From Cryptomeria japonica (Eukaryota > Streptophyta > Pinopsida > Cupressales > Cupressaceae): 64,000 nucleotides of DNA. Location: the NCBI RefSeq assembly GCF_030272615.1, contig NC_081408.1:408428889-408492888 (forward strand), read 5' to 3'. Positions within the stretch are counted from its first letter, which is position 1, and the number at the start of each line of letters is the position of its first letter. This document shows positions 1 through 12,825 of the stretch, one piece after another. The notes beneath the pieces were generated by a model. The model made no database searches and was not told where the DNA came from. It saw only the letters and a list, made by a program, of their open reading frames with translations. Both the position numbers and the translations under genes were made by a program.

Positions 1-1173
1 CAGTCGATTATTTACAGGTATGTCGGATATATTACACAGCCCCCTCTGGGCAAGACAGACTTCTGGCGACGACAGCTCAATGATCTGATAGCTGTCATAT
101 GGAGACCATATAGGGGGTTGGAGTCATGGGATGACTGGCGAGCTGTTTAGAGAGATATTTTTGTTACACGCCCACTGATTGGGAGATCACAGACTATTGT
201 GGAGTGATTTGTCATTTCATGAGTGATGAGGCAGTATGGCTGGCCTCAGGGTATCTCTCAGGAGTATATAGCGTAAGCTCAATATGCTGATGAGGAGAGA
301 TAGGGATGGTCACCTAGGCTATCCTATGCTTTAGCGATGCAGGAGCTAACAGGTTTACACCGTCTGAGGTGGGATTACCTGGATGATATAGCAGATGCGG
401 GGGTATTGCCCTAGTACAGGGATTACTTTTAGCAGCATCCATTCCTTCAGTTTACAGATCCAGGAGAGCATGCTCCTCATATTAAGGATGTGGAGGATGA
501 TGCCCCTGCACTGCCACAGGGACAGGTACAGAGACAGGGCCATAGGCAGGGATAGGCACAAAGACTAGATGCTCCTCGACGGACTGGTGGTGATCCTGGT
601 GCTAGCAATAGTGGAGTGCGAGCTGATGTTGGACAGTAGAGGGGTGAGGGTGAATCCCTTGGGAGAGTAGGTGTGAGGTTGGGTGGTGGAGAGGAGGAGC
701 GAGCAGCTTCAAGGCAAGTCCGGTAGTGGTGGGATGAGCAGGGTGGAGCCATAGGTGGAGATGGCAGTGGAGATGGTGGCGGAGAGCCTGCGAGAGAGCA
801 AGGGGTCGACACGGGATGGTCGATGAGAGCACGCCTTGCAGAGCTAGAGTCACAGTTGACAATGGCTCAGACTCAACTGGCAGAGCGAGACTGACAGTTG
901 GTTGAGGTTAGGGCCGAGTGTGATCACCAGATCACAGCATTGAGAGCCGAGTCCAGAGCAGAGATAGAGTCTCTTCGACAGGAGGTGCTTCTCCAGAGTA
1001 GTAGGGTTGCATATTATGTGGTGGCATATAGTGTCGCAGTTCCTGTTGCACAGCAGGTGCAACCCTATTCATAGTATATGGCTAGATCAGAGGGAGCACG
1101 AGCACCGTACCAAGATCCCGGGCATCAGGCTCCTCCTCCTCCACCAAGCAATGAGGGAGAGGGCGCCAGCTAG
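1..1173 (+). pseudogene. Antisense PMD-type ORF of Tat element, C-terminal part
   Basis: Frame 1 from base 1 to TAG at 1171-1173, about 390 codons, aligned without a gap of frame to the same ORF at 46950-48100 in the other Tat copy. It starts inside the plant mobile domain (YVGYITQPPLG, then WRPYRGLESWDDW, VTRPLIGRSQTIVE, VMRQYGWPQG, YADEER). It continues through a Gly/Glu-rich linker (600-800) and a coiled coil (ARLAELESQLTMAQTQLAER, with ITALRAESRAEIESLRQEVL later) to a Pro-rich end. About ten in-frame stops, first at 148-150, mostly where CGA, CAG or TGG is expected. The gene is antisense to gag-pol of its host element. Confidence 0.8.
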
Positions 1174-2825
1174 ATGATTCTTTTTGTAGCTGGGATATTT
1201 TTTGTAGACACACCCATTTTTTTGTAGTCGATATGATTCTTGCTCCGATGGGAGTTTGTATATGTCATTGGACATCATTTTGTACCCTTAGACTTGATAT
1301 GATATATATATATATATATATATACGAGATCTGATTTGACTTCATCGTACTTGTGTTGATCGACTATGAGATGTTTCTATATGCTTTATTCTATATGTAT
1401 GCATTTATTTCAGCATGAATGTATGTAATGCAAATGAATATGGATGTCTATTTTGTGTTTTCTTTTTTATATGCAAATAAATGAATGAATGAAAATGAGT
1501 AATGAGTAATGAGTAATGCAATTTTTTCATTTTTCTATGCAATAAGATCAATGTAAATGAATAATAATGAAATGAATGAATGAATCTATATGAAATGTTA
1601 TGTATGTAGCTAAACATCTCAAAACACAAGTACTCAATCGAAGAAATAATGATAAAAAGACCACCTAGCGTAAGAAATGATGATGCTTTCAGCTCTCATT
1701 CAGAACATAAAGAGATTATTACTATACCGAAATCACTCTAGATTCACAAAAATGCAAAATAAAATGCAAAATGATATGCAAAATGCAACCTAATCCTAGT
1801 CACTGGATTTAAAATACTTAAGATTCATCACTAAGCATAATGAACACAACAGGCATATTAGAGTTCCTTTCTTTTTCAATGTGCAATATTACTTATCTTG
1901 TCCGCAATGACCCTTTTTTCGTTCATATCCTTGGATAGATTTTGCAGGGACCCGGATTGCATCATGAAGAAATTCCCTCAAAACAGACAAGAAATAATGT
2001 GGACCTCCTTGTAGCATACAAATAAGCGGAGTCGAGGTATGTGAGGCGATTTCACCTTAATGTGAAGGCTCTTATCACAGACACCCAGCTAATTTATATG
2101 TTTCCAGATCATCGAGATCATTCCTACAAGCAGAAAATAAAGAAAATATTATGCCCCCAATCCTTGTTTCTCTTAGTCACAAAAGACTTCCTCGAGTTAC
2201 TCAGAGGGACAATAATCGAAAATCAATATAAAAGATAGCATACAAAGAAAATTTGCATTCATAGCTCAAACTGTTTAGTAATTTTTTTCTGTTATGTTGT
2301 TTTGCTGGTGAACTCAGTGATAAAAACTTTGTAGTAGTCAGGAGACAGGTAACTGACTCGAAGTGGACAACCAGGTTTCACTGACGGAATAATGACTTGG
2401 TTGACACTGCTTAGGATATGTAATGTGCTCTGTCGAGTAACCTAAGACTAGGACATTGATCAGTTTCAAGTCATGAGGGTTCCAACGAACCAGGATGTCA
2501 CAAAAGTGACTGAAAATATGTACAAGTGAAAGCAAAAGATGCTTGAAAGTGGGAAATGCCAACGTTGTGTTGATAGATGGAACGCTTGAGTACAAGAGGC
2601 GCCTATTTGCCAGGTTTTCACCTGCTTGGCAAAGATTCTTTTTTTTTTAACCAAGGTGCCTGTTTACCAGGTTTTCACCAGGGCAATTTCTCTCTTTTTA
2701 TTTTTTTTATTCTTTTCTTTTCTATTTTTTCTTTTTTTTTTTGGATTTCTTCAGGACTTTTTCTGATTTTTAGGATTTTTTTCAAGACTTTTTCCAACTA
2801 TACAAATTTGCTGGAGCAGAGAGTG
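1174..2825. other. Spacer between pol end and antisense ORF end
   Basis: No protein is supported here. After the integrase stop there is a T-rich tract (2640-2770), and two direct copies of a motif like GTGAAAACCTGG...CAGGCACCT (minus strand) near 2595-2685, present also in the other copy at 45520-45605. Further left are GAATGAATGAAT-type simple repeats (1480-1600) and an AT dinucleotide tract (1300-1324). The two genes converge here, so both 3' ends probably lie in this spacer. Confidence 0.6.
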
Positions 2826-4252
2826 CTAAGCGAAGAATTTCTTCAAGTGGATGGTGTTAATCGGTTCATGGAGTTGTTCTCCTTCTGAGTTTGAGAGTTG
2901 ATAAGCACCAGAGCCGAATACTGCAGTAACAATGTAGGGACCCAGCCGGTTGGGTTCAAACTTCCCTTTATTGTCGCGAAACTGTTGATTTTTTGGATTT
3001 TCTCTCAAAACTAGGTCACCAACTTGAAATTCTCTTTGTCAAACTTTCTTGTTATACCCTCTGGACATTCTCTTCTGATACAATCTGAGATGATCAAACA
3101 CCACTTGCCGACGCTCATCCAACAATTCGAGTTCTTGCAATCTAGATATTATATGATCCTCATTAGTAATAAGACCTTGCAACGAAACTCTTAGAGATGG
3201 TATTTCTACTTCAATAGGTAATACTACTTCAAACCCATACACCAAAGAAAAAGGTGTAGCCCGAGTAGGTGTTCTAATACTGGTTTTGTAAGCCCATAGT
3301 GCAAGATTGAGTTGCAGATGCCAATCCTTCCCAGACTTACTCACTGTTTTGTGCAAGATAGTCAGTAGGTTTTTGTTAGACACCTCATCTTGCCCATTAC
3401 CTTGAGGGTAATATACTGATGACCATTGTTGCTTTATTTTGAATTTCTCACAAAGCTCATCCAAATATTTATTCTTGAATTGTCCTCCATTATCAGTCAT
3501 GATGGATGAAGGTATCCCATACCTGCAAATTATATAATTTAGGATGAATAAGGCGACTTGTTTACCAGATGCCTTGGTGAGCGGAACTACCTCTACCCAC
3601 TTGGTGAAATACTCAGTGGCAGTTATTATGAATTTATGTCCGTTGGATGAAGCCGGATATATCTGACCAATGAGATCAAAGGCCCATTGCTGAAAAGGCT
3701 AGTGTGTTATAAATGGTATGAGGTCCTTGCCGGGGCATGTATGAGATTTCCATGAAGTTGACATTTCTCAAAAGTCTTAGCAAGTTTTATGGCATCTTTT
3801 TCCATATATGGCCAGTAGTAGCCAGCCCATAATAGTTTGCGAGCTAAAGTAAAACCATTTGAATGAGATCCACAAATACCTTCATGGACTTCCAATAATG
3901 CATGTTTAGATTCTTCAGTTTCTAGACATCTAAGCAAAGTACCGTCCAAACCTCGTCTAAATAAATCATTAGCTATGATAACATACCACAAACCATTTCG
4001 AGTTAAGTTTCTTTTCTCGTTACGAGTAAGGTTTTCAGGGATAATTTGATCACATAGATAGGAATAGATGTGGTTGTATGAGGATGAGTCATGTCCGATA
4101 ATAGAACAGACTATTTGGGTCTCAAGAGAATCATAAGCAGGGTAATATAACTCTTCCACCAGGAAATCAAAGTGAAAATTGGACTCCTATAGCTCAGGTA
4201 TAGATGCCAAGGTAGCCATAGCATCTGCTACTCTATTCATTGATCTGGGAAT
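2826..4252 (-). pseudogene. Integrase region of Tat polyprotein
   Basis: The N-terminal HHCC zinc region is at 3770-3930 (HEGICGSH, then EKCQ; the first cysteine of the CxxC pair is phenylalanine here). The catalytic core has D in WAFDLIG (about 3680), D in MTDNGGQF (3500) and E in the VSNKNLL region. A one-base deletion near 3730 shifts the frame. The C-terminal part (3008-2826) ends in INTIHLKKFFA and a TAG, which matches the end of the other copy. Confidence 0.87.
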
Positions 4253-4999
4253 CTATTGGAATGATACAAAAGCAAAATACTTCTTGAGATCATCTACCAT
4301 CCTCTTGTAAGGCATCAATTTCTCATCTCGAGTATGATATGTATCGTTGATTTGATTGATGACCAGCTGAGAATCTACATAGATATGTAATTCAGCAACC
4401 TTCCATTCAATGGCTAGTTTTATTCCATTCACCAAAGCTTCATATTCTGCAATGTTGTTTGTGCAAGGGAATAGAATCTTATAAGACTTTGGAATTGAAT
4501 ACTTATGAGGAGTAATGAATAGTATGCTAACACCTGAACCATTTTGAGTAAAGGAACCATCGAAGAACATCTTCCAGGGTTGTTGAGTAAGATGCATTAT
4601 TGATTCATCTGGGAACTTGATGTGTAGTGGTTGAGTATCCTCAAGTGGAGCTTCAGCAAGTTGATCAGCAATTACCTGTCCTTTTATGGCTTTGCATTCC
4701 ACATATTCAATGTCAAACTCTGTAAGGATCATTACCCACTTTGCCAATCTTCCGGTGAGTGTTACTTTATTAAGAAGATACTTGAGTGGATCAATTTTGG
4801 CTACCAACTTGATTGAATGTGCTAGCATATAGTGCCTTAGTTTCTGTGATGCAAAGATTAATGCCAAGCATGCTTTTTCTATCATACTGTAGCTCATTTT
4901 ATAAGACACCAATGTCCTGCTAATGTAATAAATAGCTCATTCTTTTTGTTGTCATCCTGTTGCGCCAGAAGTTCCCCCAGTGATGAATCAGTTGCTGAT
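4253..4999 (-). pseudogene. Dual RNase H region of Tat polyprotein
   Basis: First comes the Ty3-type RNase H with YSMIEKACLALIFASQKLRHY and the following LKYLL. Then a second, archaeal-type RNase H begins at FFDGSFTQNGSG, followed by NNIAEYEALVNGI and VDSQLVINQI, giving the D-E-D catalytic set. Two RNase H domains between RT and integrase are the known signature of the Tat lineage. Reading frame is shifted by one relative to RT. Confidence 0.85.
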
Positions 5000-6918
5000 A
5001 TATATAAGATTAGTGGCTCACCCTAAATAGGTGGCATCAATATCGGTGGATTAGATAGGTACTCTTTTATCTGTTGAAGATGTTGTTCACACTGCTGATC
5101 CTAGTTGTATATTATTCCTTTTCTCAATACTTTTGTAAAAGGTTGAGCCTTGTCTACTAGTTGAGAAATGAATCTTCTAATGGATTGGAGATGTCCCTAT
5201 AGACTTCTCATTTGACTGATATTCTTTGGAGGCGACATTTCCATTATAGCTTGGACCTTCTCAGGATCAACCTCGATGCCCTTCTTTGAAATGATGTAGC
5301 CAAGTAGTTTACCAGATGTCACTCTGAATGCACACTTCTTTGGATTTAATCAGAGCTTAAATTTATCCATTACGTCAAGTATAGGACCTAACCCTTGAAT
5401 ATGTGTTGATATTTTCATAGTCTTCACTAAGATGTCATCAACATAATCTTCCATATTCTTATGCATCATGTCATGAAAGATAGTTGTAACTGCTCTTTGA
5501 TAGGTCGCCCCTGCATTATTTAACCCAAATGGCATAACGTTCCAGCAAAAGGTTCCCCATGCACAGGTGAAAGCTATCTTTTCTTGATCTCCAGGAGCAC
5601 TTTTAATCTGATTGTAGCCAAAAAATCCATCCACTAGTGAGTGCATCTCATACCCAGCTGTCATGTCGACTATCATATCAATATTTGGCAATGGAAAGTC
5701 GTCTTTTAGAAATGCTTTGTTGAGATCTCTAAAATCCATACAAACTCTGATAGATTTATCTACCTTCGACATAGGTACTATGTTGGAAATCCATTCAGCA
5801 TAATCTATTGCTCTGCTAAATCCAACTTTGAGTAGTTTCTCTAGTTCAGCTTTGACCAATAGTGCGACATGCGGGTGCATCTTACGGATTTTTTGTTTAA
5901 CTAGTTTTACTCCTGGTGTGATTGAGCGATGGTGCATAATGAGATCAGGATCCAAGCCTGGCATATCAGAGTACGTCCATGCAAAGTTTATTTTCTTCTC
6001 TAAGAATAGCTGAGTGAAATCCTTCAATTCCTCTACTGATAGTGATTGAGCTACGTGAATAATTTGTGGTGTCTCTTGATTCCCGATATTCACTAGCTGA
6101 GTTGGCTCGATCAATATGGAAGACCGCTCCTGAAAATGACTGGGCAGTATACCAAGTATCTCACCTTCAGGCGCCTTAAAGAGGTTTTCACCTTTAGGTA
6201 TGTCCTTTATTTTCTCTTTTTTAGATTCTGACACCGCCACAATATGGTTTTCGCCATCAGATCTTTTATTTTTATTTTTCTTGTTTTTGTGACTAAGATA
6301 CTTGATATCCTCTTCAGTCATATTTTCACTCCATTCAGTGGTGGAAGAGTTCATAGGTTCAACTGCATTGAGATAATAGGATAATGTATAGTCATTGGCA
6401 AAAGTAGGTATATCCATGGGTTGATTCTATAAAGTACAGTCAATCAATTCGGGATGTACTAAGGACAAATTTTGGATAGGTTCAAGAGCATTCACAGTAT
6501 TGTTATCATAACTGTGAATCGAAAAGTCGAGTTCCAGAATGATACCTTGCATAAGTGTCTCGAGACCAGGAAGGGTTAGATCATGAATATTAAAGTTCAC
6601 GTTAATATTTAATCGATCTAATCCAATAGACATACTTGTAACGTCGTTTACTACACCAGACTGGACGTCATATTGTGGTTTAACAGCAATAAGACTAGTA
6701 GGAAACTTTTCATTGTTTGTATCAGATGATTCAGAATTTGAGGCTGAGTGGGTATCATCATGAACAGGACTATCATCAAAGTCATCAGAGTCATCGGATG
6801 AAGTTTCCAAGTCTCTTTCAGGTGATTTAGTAAGCATATGTATGGTATCAATACTAACATCTTTAATGCTACAAGTTCCTTCATATTGTGGTTCATTTGT
6901 CATTTGTATCTGACACAC
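5000..6918 (-). pseudogene. pol: Reverse transcriptase region of Tat polyprotein
   Basis: An acidic linker with DDSDDFDDS (6918-6427) leads into the RT domain. Visible RT motifs are VCMDFRDLNKA, FPLPNIDMIVD, MPFGLNNAGATYQRAV and the catalytic YVDDILVK (about 5400-5440). The DD pair is intact. A TGA interrupts at 5350 where an arginine codon is expected, and the reading continues in the same frame through the connection region. A one-base deletion in a run of A near 4950, where the other copy has one more A, shifts the frame into RNase H. Confidence 0.88.
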
Positions 6919-8562
6919 CTATTGACATGATCTCATTGTTTCTGTGATTTTTTGTCGTCTACTCCATTCAGCTTCTTCTGGACTGATGACTAGTTCTTGT
7001 TCTGTAGCTTCTAACTCTTCATGTGTAGTGCTATAACTGATTTGTTATGTTTTAGGATAAGGACACATAGATGAGAAGCTTTTTGGTATTGTTCCCTCTT
7101 TCAATGCTTGTTCATAATTTGCTTGCCTCTTTTGTCTAATTTATTGTATTTCCCTCTCTAGTTTTATGCACATCAGCGCTTGAGTATCATATATGACACC
7201 ACTAGATTCTTCTGGAGTTTCTGTAGCGGATGTGTCTGGAAGATAGTCAGGACCCCATTCATACTCGTTTGAATCAGTCTCTGAATCATCTACTCATTGC
7301 CTGCCAGTATATGTGACTGGAACTTTAAATGGTGCAAACAATTCTCTAATTCTTACAACTTCATCTCTTATATCCTCAGGGACCTCAACTTCTTGTATTA
7401 TCGTAGCTGATACCGTCGAAGCTTGAGCACTGACTATTTCTTCTTTCTTGACCATTGATTCCTATTTCTCTTTTCTACACTCTACTTTTGTTTGTTTAGT
7501 GTCTGCTTCATGTAATGTTAAAGGCGATATATTTTTCGAGCCTTTAGACTTAGAAATATGTTTTTGTTCTGATGTCTTTTTAGGATTGTATCCTAGTCTA
7601 GCCTTATCATGTGTGGATTTGGTTTGTAGCTGAATTGGTTCAGTAATACCTTCTTTTTGTTTGCCCAAAGGACCAGTACCTAAGTACCCCATGTGTTGAA
7701 TCATTTTGTAACCACGACCATATTGGTTTGAGGAAATCTCATAATGTCGTACCTCCTCATTTGGACTATCTTCCTTAAAGAGCCAGTTAAGCACAGCATC
7801 CTCTACTATTTCATCTGCCAAGGAGGTAGAAGACTGTATGAAGAGACCATCATATATAGTATTCGGAACTAAAGTTTGTGTCCTCATAGCCTCTAATGGC
7901 TTGCCCAACTATTTTGGTGATGGAGGGAGAGAAACTAATGATAGTACCGGTTCTATCTTGTAGCCATCCATGTCGGTATCTGTAATCTTCAATCTCTTTT
8001 CTAAGTCTTTCATCAATGTTTCTAAATCTTCATTTGGAGAGGCTGCCCTATTATGAGGCACAAAAGTATCTGCACCTTTTGTCAATGCATTACAGATGAC
8101 ATTTGTATCAATAGGAATATTGACTTCAGCTCCATTATAAGGAAACTTTAAGTATTGGTGATATGTTGACGGTATTGCCTTCATTTCATGAATCCATGGC
8201 CTGCCCAGTAATATATTGTATGACAATGGAATATCAAGAACTTGGAAAAGGACCTCTCTCTCTACCAGTCCCACTCTAATTGGTAATGATACCAGACCTT
8301 TAGAGGTCCTCTCTTCTTCATCATAGGCTTTAATTGTTATTTTCTTGCGTGGATCAATGACATTTTCAGAGAATCCTAGTTGTGTAAGCAGATGATAAGT
8401 ATAGATATTCAACCCCGTGCCTCCATCTATCAAAACATGTTTAACTCTGTGTTTGTGGATCATGGCTTCAATATGCAATGGTTGGTTATGTGGATGATTT
8501 AATGAATTGTCATCTTCTTTAGAGAAGGTCAGATAGTGAGGTGAAGTCAGATGACCCACCAT
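6919..8562 (-). pseudogene. Protease plus G-patch-like segment of Tat polyprotein
   Basis: Residues 1-217 (8562-7909) hold a retropepsin-like aspartic protease: VLIDGGTGLNI is the catalytic motif with the DGG form seen in this lineage, and ILLGRPWIHEMKAIPSTY is the typical C-terminal flap. After one TAG, the next segment (7908-7462) carries G-x-G-Y-K-M-I-Q-x-M-G-Y-x-G-T-G-P-L-G-K, a good match to a G-patch core, a glycine-rich RNA-binding module. A charged linker follows (to 6919), with several stops. All are in the gag frame, so the parent was one polyprotein. Confidence 0.8.
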
Positions 8563-10635
8563 AGACTAAAATCGATCAATGTCTAAATCTTTTAGAATGT
8601 TGGTAGTGAGCAATGATTTGTCTAGGATTTCCTTGTGAGCAGATGAGAGTTGTAGCAATTCAAAAATTGAAATTTGAGCATTTGTCTTTTTTAACTTTTC
8701 AACCACGCTGTATCCAGAGGATGATGATGAGGTTAATCTTTTAAATTTATCCAAGGTTGATTCCTTTTGTTTGTTTGGCAAGGCTATTGGATTTGATGTT
8801 TCTCGAGCCGGGTTGGAAGAACTAGCTCCTTGGAGGGTAACTTTCTTTTGAGATCTGGTCAGAGCTTTTGCATATCGTGATTCATTTGGTTTATCCTAAA
8901 CTATAATCACATTGCAATATTCTGACTGTGAAGGTTCAATCATATTGATAACGTTGTCCTGGCTGGCATAAGCATAATTTACCTTGGCACCTCCTTTGGT
9001 CTTTGAGGAATCACCTTGTTCATAAGCAGGCAAAGGGTCTTTAAATTCTTTATGATCAGCATTGGTTGGATGATTCCCAACAACAACTTTACCAGCGTCT
9101 ATGAGATCCTAAATCTCATGTTTTAGCTTCATGCAATTGTTTATGTTATGACCCTTATTCCGATGGAAGTCACAGTATTTATTTTCTCTCCACCATCTTG
9201 GTTTGACATCCGGATCATATGGTCTAGAGTTATCTGGTAGTGTTATCAAGTTGTTTGCCAATAGAGTTTTGAAAGCAGACTCATATGATTCTTCAAGAGG
9301 AGTAAAATTAGGCTTACATTTGGAAAGCCAAGGCTTTTCTTTGAACCATTCCTTTGTTTTCTTTGGCAGATTCTCTGCTGCAATCTCAGCAGCTTTAAGT
9401 GCTTGTGTACCACTAGCCAGGTTGAATATTGTGGATTTTGAGTTGGTTTTGACAATGTCTACTACCCCATCATTAACAACACTCTTGTTGTTGTCTTTGG
9501 CAAATTTCCAATACTTGTTCTTCTCTTTGGAGCTAGATCATGTTTGTGTTTCTTTCCAAGGTGTGATATCCCCCTTCTTTATGAGCACATCTTCCATTCG
9601 AATGGCATTATCTACCATTTTGTTAAATGATGGGTGTACTTGCATTTGTATGCTATATTTCAGTTCGGGGACCAAGTTATTGACAAATATATCCATTTTC
9701 TCAGAGTCTGGAATAGGTCATGGGTACCTAGAGAACATCCTCCTCCAGCATTGGAGAAAAGTAAGAAGAGGTTCCCCTATTTTCTGTTGAGTATTACAAA
9801 GATCGATCATAGTCACAAGATGTTGAAAGTTGTATGAGTATTGTTGTAAAAACAGTTGGATTAGTTCTTCGAATTTTTTTATTCCTTTGGGTAGACTTGA
9901 GAACCATTCCATTGCTTGACCCCCTAAACTCCTTGGGAAGAGATGCATGAGGTACGTTTGATCATGCATGAATTCCATACAAGAAGCACTAAATTCCCTA
10001 ACATGATCTTGAGGATCTGAGGTACCATCATATTTGTCAAATTTTGGGATTTCCACTCGTGAAGGGAATGGAGGCATGTGTAGATTTTTGTCAAATGGAA
10101 AGGGACATATTGTTTCCAGAGAATATTGTTTCGGGGACTTGTCTTTATTCTTCAGCTCTGTGAGCTCCATCTGCAAAGCTAGTAACTGTTTATGTACCAT
10201 GATTATAGGTGAGTATTCCCTTTTAGTAACAAGTGTCTAAACATCATATCCAATAGGAAGTTTGGAACCTTGTTTTGCTAGTTCTAAGAAATAGTCTTCC
10301 TTTTCTCGGGTCATGATAGTTTTCATCATTTTTCTAAAGTCTTTGTCTTTCTGAAAGTCAAGGATTTCTTTTTTTGGAGGTTCAACATCTTCATCAATCT
10401 CACTTGATGATGAGTCATTATGATTTTTGGGAATATTACGGTCATTTTTGTTTCCATCATTGTATTATGTCTCATGTATAGTGGGAGATTTCAGTTCATC
10501 AAAAATTGGTCCACCTAATGACGACGGTATGTCAGTGAGTGGATCCTTCACGTAGAATAGATTATCTTGATAGGTGAAGGTTTAATCTTTGCCTTTGGCT
10601 TGTTTCTTACGAGAACTCCTGGTTTGAATAGACAT
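8563..10635 (-). pseudogene. gag: gag region of Tat polyprotein (decayed)
   Basis: Starts at an ATG (10635) that aligns with the ATG at 37574 of the other copy; both begin M-x-IQT. The retrotransposon gag domain (SLGGQAMEWFSSLPKGIK, about 9860-9910) forms the capsid part. A zinc knuckle of the form C-D-F-H-x4-G-H-x4-C lies near 9135-9180 and keeps its first cysteine here, unlike the other copy. The frame is broken by stops, for example TAG near 10238 (LPIGYDV then stop) and TGA just before 9718 where the other copy has CGA. No frameshift is needed within this part. Ends where the protease ORF begins. Confidence 0.85.
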
Positions 10636-12803
10636 TTTTATGGATTAGTGTGACCTAAAGTCATTTTGTGATGCAGAGGTCAAGATCAATTTCAGAGCTA
10701 GTTGTTTTGTTTAGAGTATTGTTTGGGAGAAACAACTGAGATTTTGTCTGATTTCAAGAATGATCTATCCTGTCTAAGACATTATCCAAGTTGATTCTAA
10801 GTGTAGTGTAAGATTCATTCTGGTTTCAGGAACGATCTATCCTGTCTAAGACGTTATCTAAGTGACTAAAATTTGATACATAGTTGATTGAACTAGCTGA
10901 AAGGTGATCGACCAAATCATGCAATGCAAATGGAAGAGGTACACTGTCTTGATATGTTTATGCTCAGGAAAATGATAACCAGTATTACATTTGCTGTAAG
11001 CTATTTCTATGCAATTTTGATTGTTCTGTTCTGACAAAACCAGAGACTTGTACAATAGGATTTTCTGGACCGGACGACAATTTAGCAACTACAGGATGAC
11101 AATAGTTTTGTTTCGTACGAGTTGTTGCCTCGTACCATATGACAAATGGGCATGTGCAGGACAACAAAAGACTCAGAGCAGTTCTATTTCATATGACACA
11201 GGATACAGAGTCAGACGACAGAATAAAATGACTCGTACGATTTAGGATTGGGTGTAGGACGACAAACCAAAAAAACTCGTACAACATAAGATGTGATATA
11301 GGATGATGAATTGTCAGACTCGTACGACTATTCACAGGACAAAGCCTAAAAATTTTGAGTTTTTTCGATTGCTAAGTATGACCAATTCTGAGATGGACTG
11401 ATTTTTGACTAGGATAGACTAGTTTCTGAAACGGACAGAGTTTTGACATAGGATGGACTAGTTTCTGACACGGACAGAGTTTTGACTTACTGAGTTGTTT
11501 CTGGTCTTCACTGATTTTTGGTATTTCAGTTTTTGTTTCAGGGATGAAAACACAGAAAACAAGTAGTATGTATAGTGACTCCAATCACAGCATGCAAACC
11601 CTAAGGAATTTGGTGAGGAAAGAAAACCTTTGCTTGTAGACTCAGTTACACACCCAATAACTAATCAGAATACGGCCACTAAGTCTCACGCAATGGATTC
11701 TCAACGTCGTATTATCCAACTCCAAATGCTAATGGGGGCATGAAATGACAAGTATCTTGGGAGAGTTACTATCTCTCTTGCACAAAGATTATCCCCCTTT
11801 CGAAGATGAACCGGATAGCTTCTAATTTTAAATTGGATTTAGTCAGGGATCCATTCAGCGCGTCGAGGTATAAACTCAATTAAGAGGTTTCCCAGCCTTG
11901 AAAACCAAGGTTTAATATACCCGAAGGTACAGAGGAGAGCTATTCCCGAGCACTGTCATTGACTTGATTTTCATCAAATCGCGTTTATTTTATAGTGGGT
12001 TGGAGTACTTGGCATCTAGTCATTCCCACTTAGGTCGTTCCCCTCACACCAGCCGTAATGGCTTTAAGAGTTTTTCAACCCCTCGGGAGGGCAGGCCTAC
12101 TAAAGATGTACAAATCTCAAACAAAGAAACAGCTTCAAGGGTTTGGATTTCTGATTGTCTAGAAAAAGACAAGAGCATACTCTCCTACCTCTCAGAATCT
12201 TCTAAAAACACAAAAGATAGATTTGTTCTTTAACTAGATAGCAAGTTAGGTTCCTAAAAATGAATTTAAAGAATACACGATGTTTAGTCGATTCTCCTTA
12301 GGCAACCTACAAAGACAACAAATCAGTAGTCATATTATCTCTGTGCGACAAGCATATTCTTTGATAAGCGTTCTGCAAAAACTAGTTAGGCTGTGAAAAA
12401 CTCTGAGATAGACAGATAAGCAGTTAGGGTCAGTCATCAGAATAATCAATCAGAAATGAAAAGAATATGAAATTTGCCTCTTTTACCAGAAAATACATAA
12501 TCGTACGATAGACACTTGACTCATACGAGACAGGATTCAGTATTATATGAAATAAGATTGCTGATGATGTTGGCTCGTACGACAGAGAATTTATGCTCGT
12601 ATGACAGAGTATCTGCTCGTACGACAAAGGATCTGCTCATACGATAGGATATTTGCAATTCGTGCGACACCTACAGTTTGTTGTTTCAGTCTATAAGAAT
12701 TGTCGTATGAGATGTATAGATGAAAAACCAAAAAATCTGAAACCTGGAAAATAACAAAAAATAAAGTAGTCAGTCTTGGAGGCCAAAAAAATGTAGTCTT
12801 CGG
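10636..12803 (-). other. Untranslated leader of the minus-strand Tat element
   Basis: About 2.2 kb between primer site and gag start with no long ORF. It holds two clusters of the short motif TCGTACGA and its variants (about 12490-12665 and 11040-11330), and roughly two and a half copies of a 39-bp repeat (about 11385-11500) that is present about ten times in the other copy. The stretch 11640-12140 is well conserved between the two copies although it does not look coding, which suggests a structured or splicing-related leader. Confidence 0.75.
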
Positions 12804-12821
12804 GCCCCACGGTGGGCGCCA
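12804..12821 (-). other. Primer binding site
   Basis: Minus-strand sequence TGGCGCCCACCGTGGGG starts four bases inside the LTR end. The leading TGG pairs with the CCA end of a tRNA. I did not assign the tRNA. Confidence 0.7.
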
Positions 12822-12825
12822 GAGA

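Noticed and set aside
477-862. Pro/Ser-rich ORFs on the minus strand
   Set aside because: They are reverse-frame reflections of the Gly/Glu-rich linker of the antisense PMD ORF on the plus strand.
4940-4960. Programmed frameshift between RT and RNase H in the minus-strand copy
   Set aside because: The plus-strand copy has six A where this one has five and keeps the frame.
11021-11245. Plus-strand ORF near the Tat leader
   Set aside because: It runs through TCGTACGA-type repeats on the strand opposite to gag-pol and has no counterpart in the other copy.
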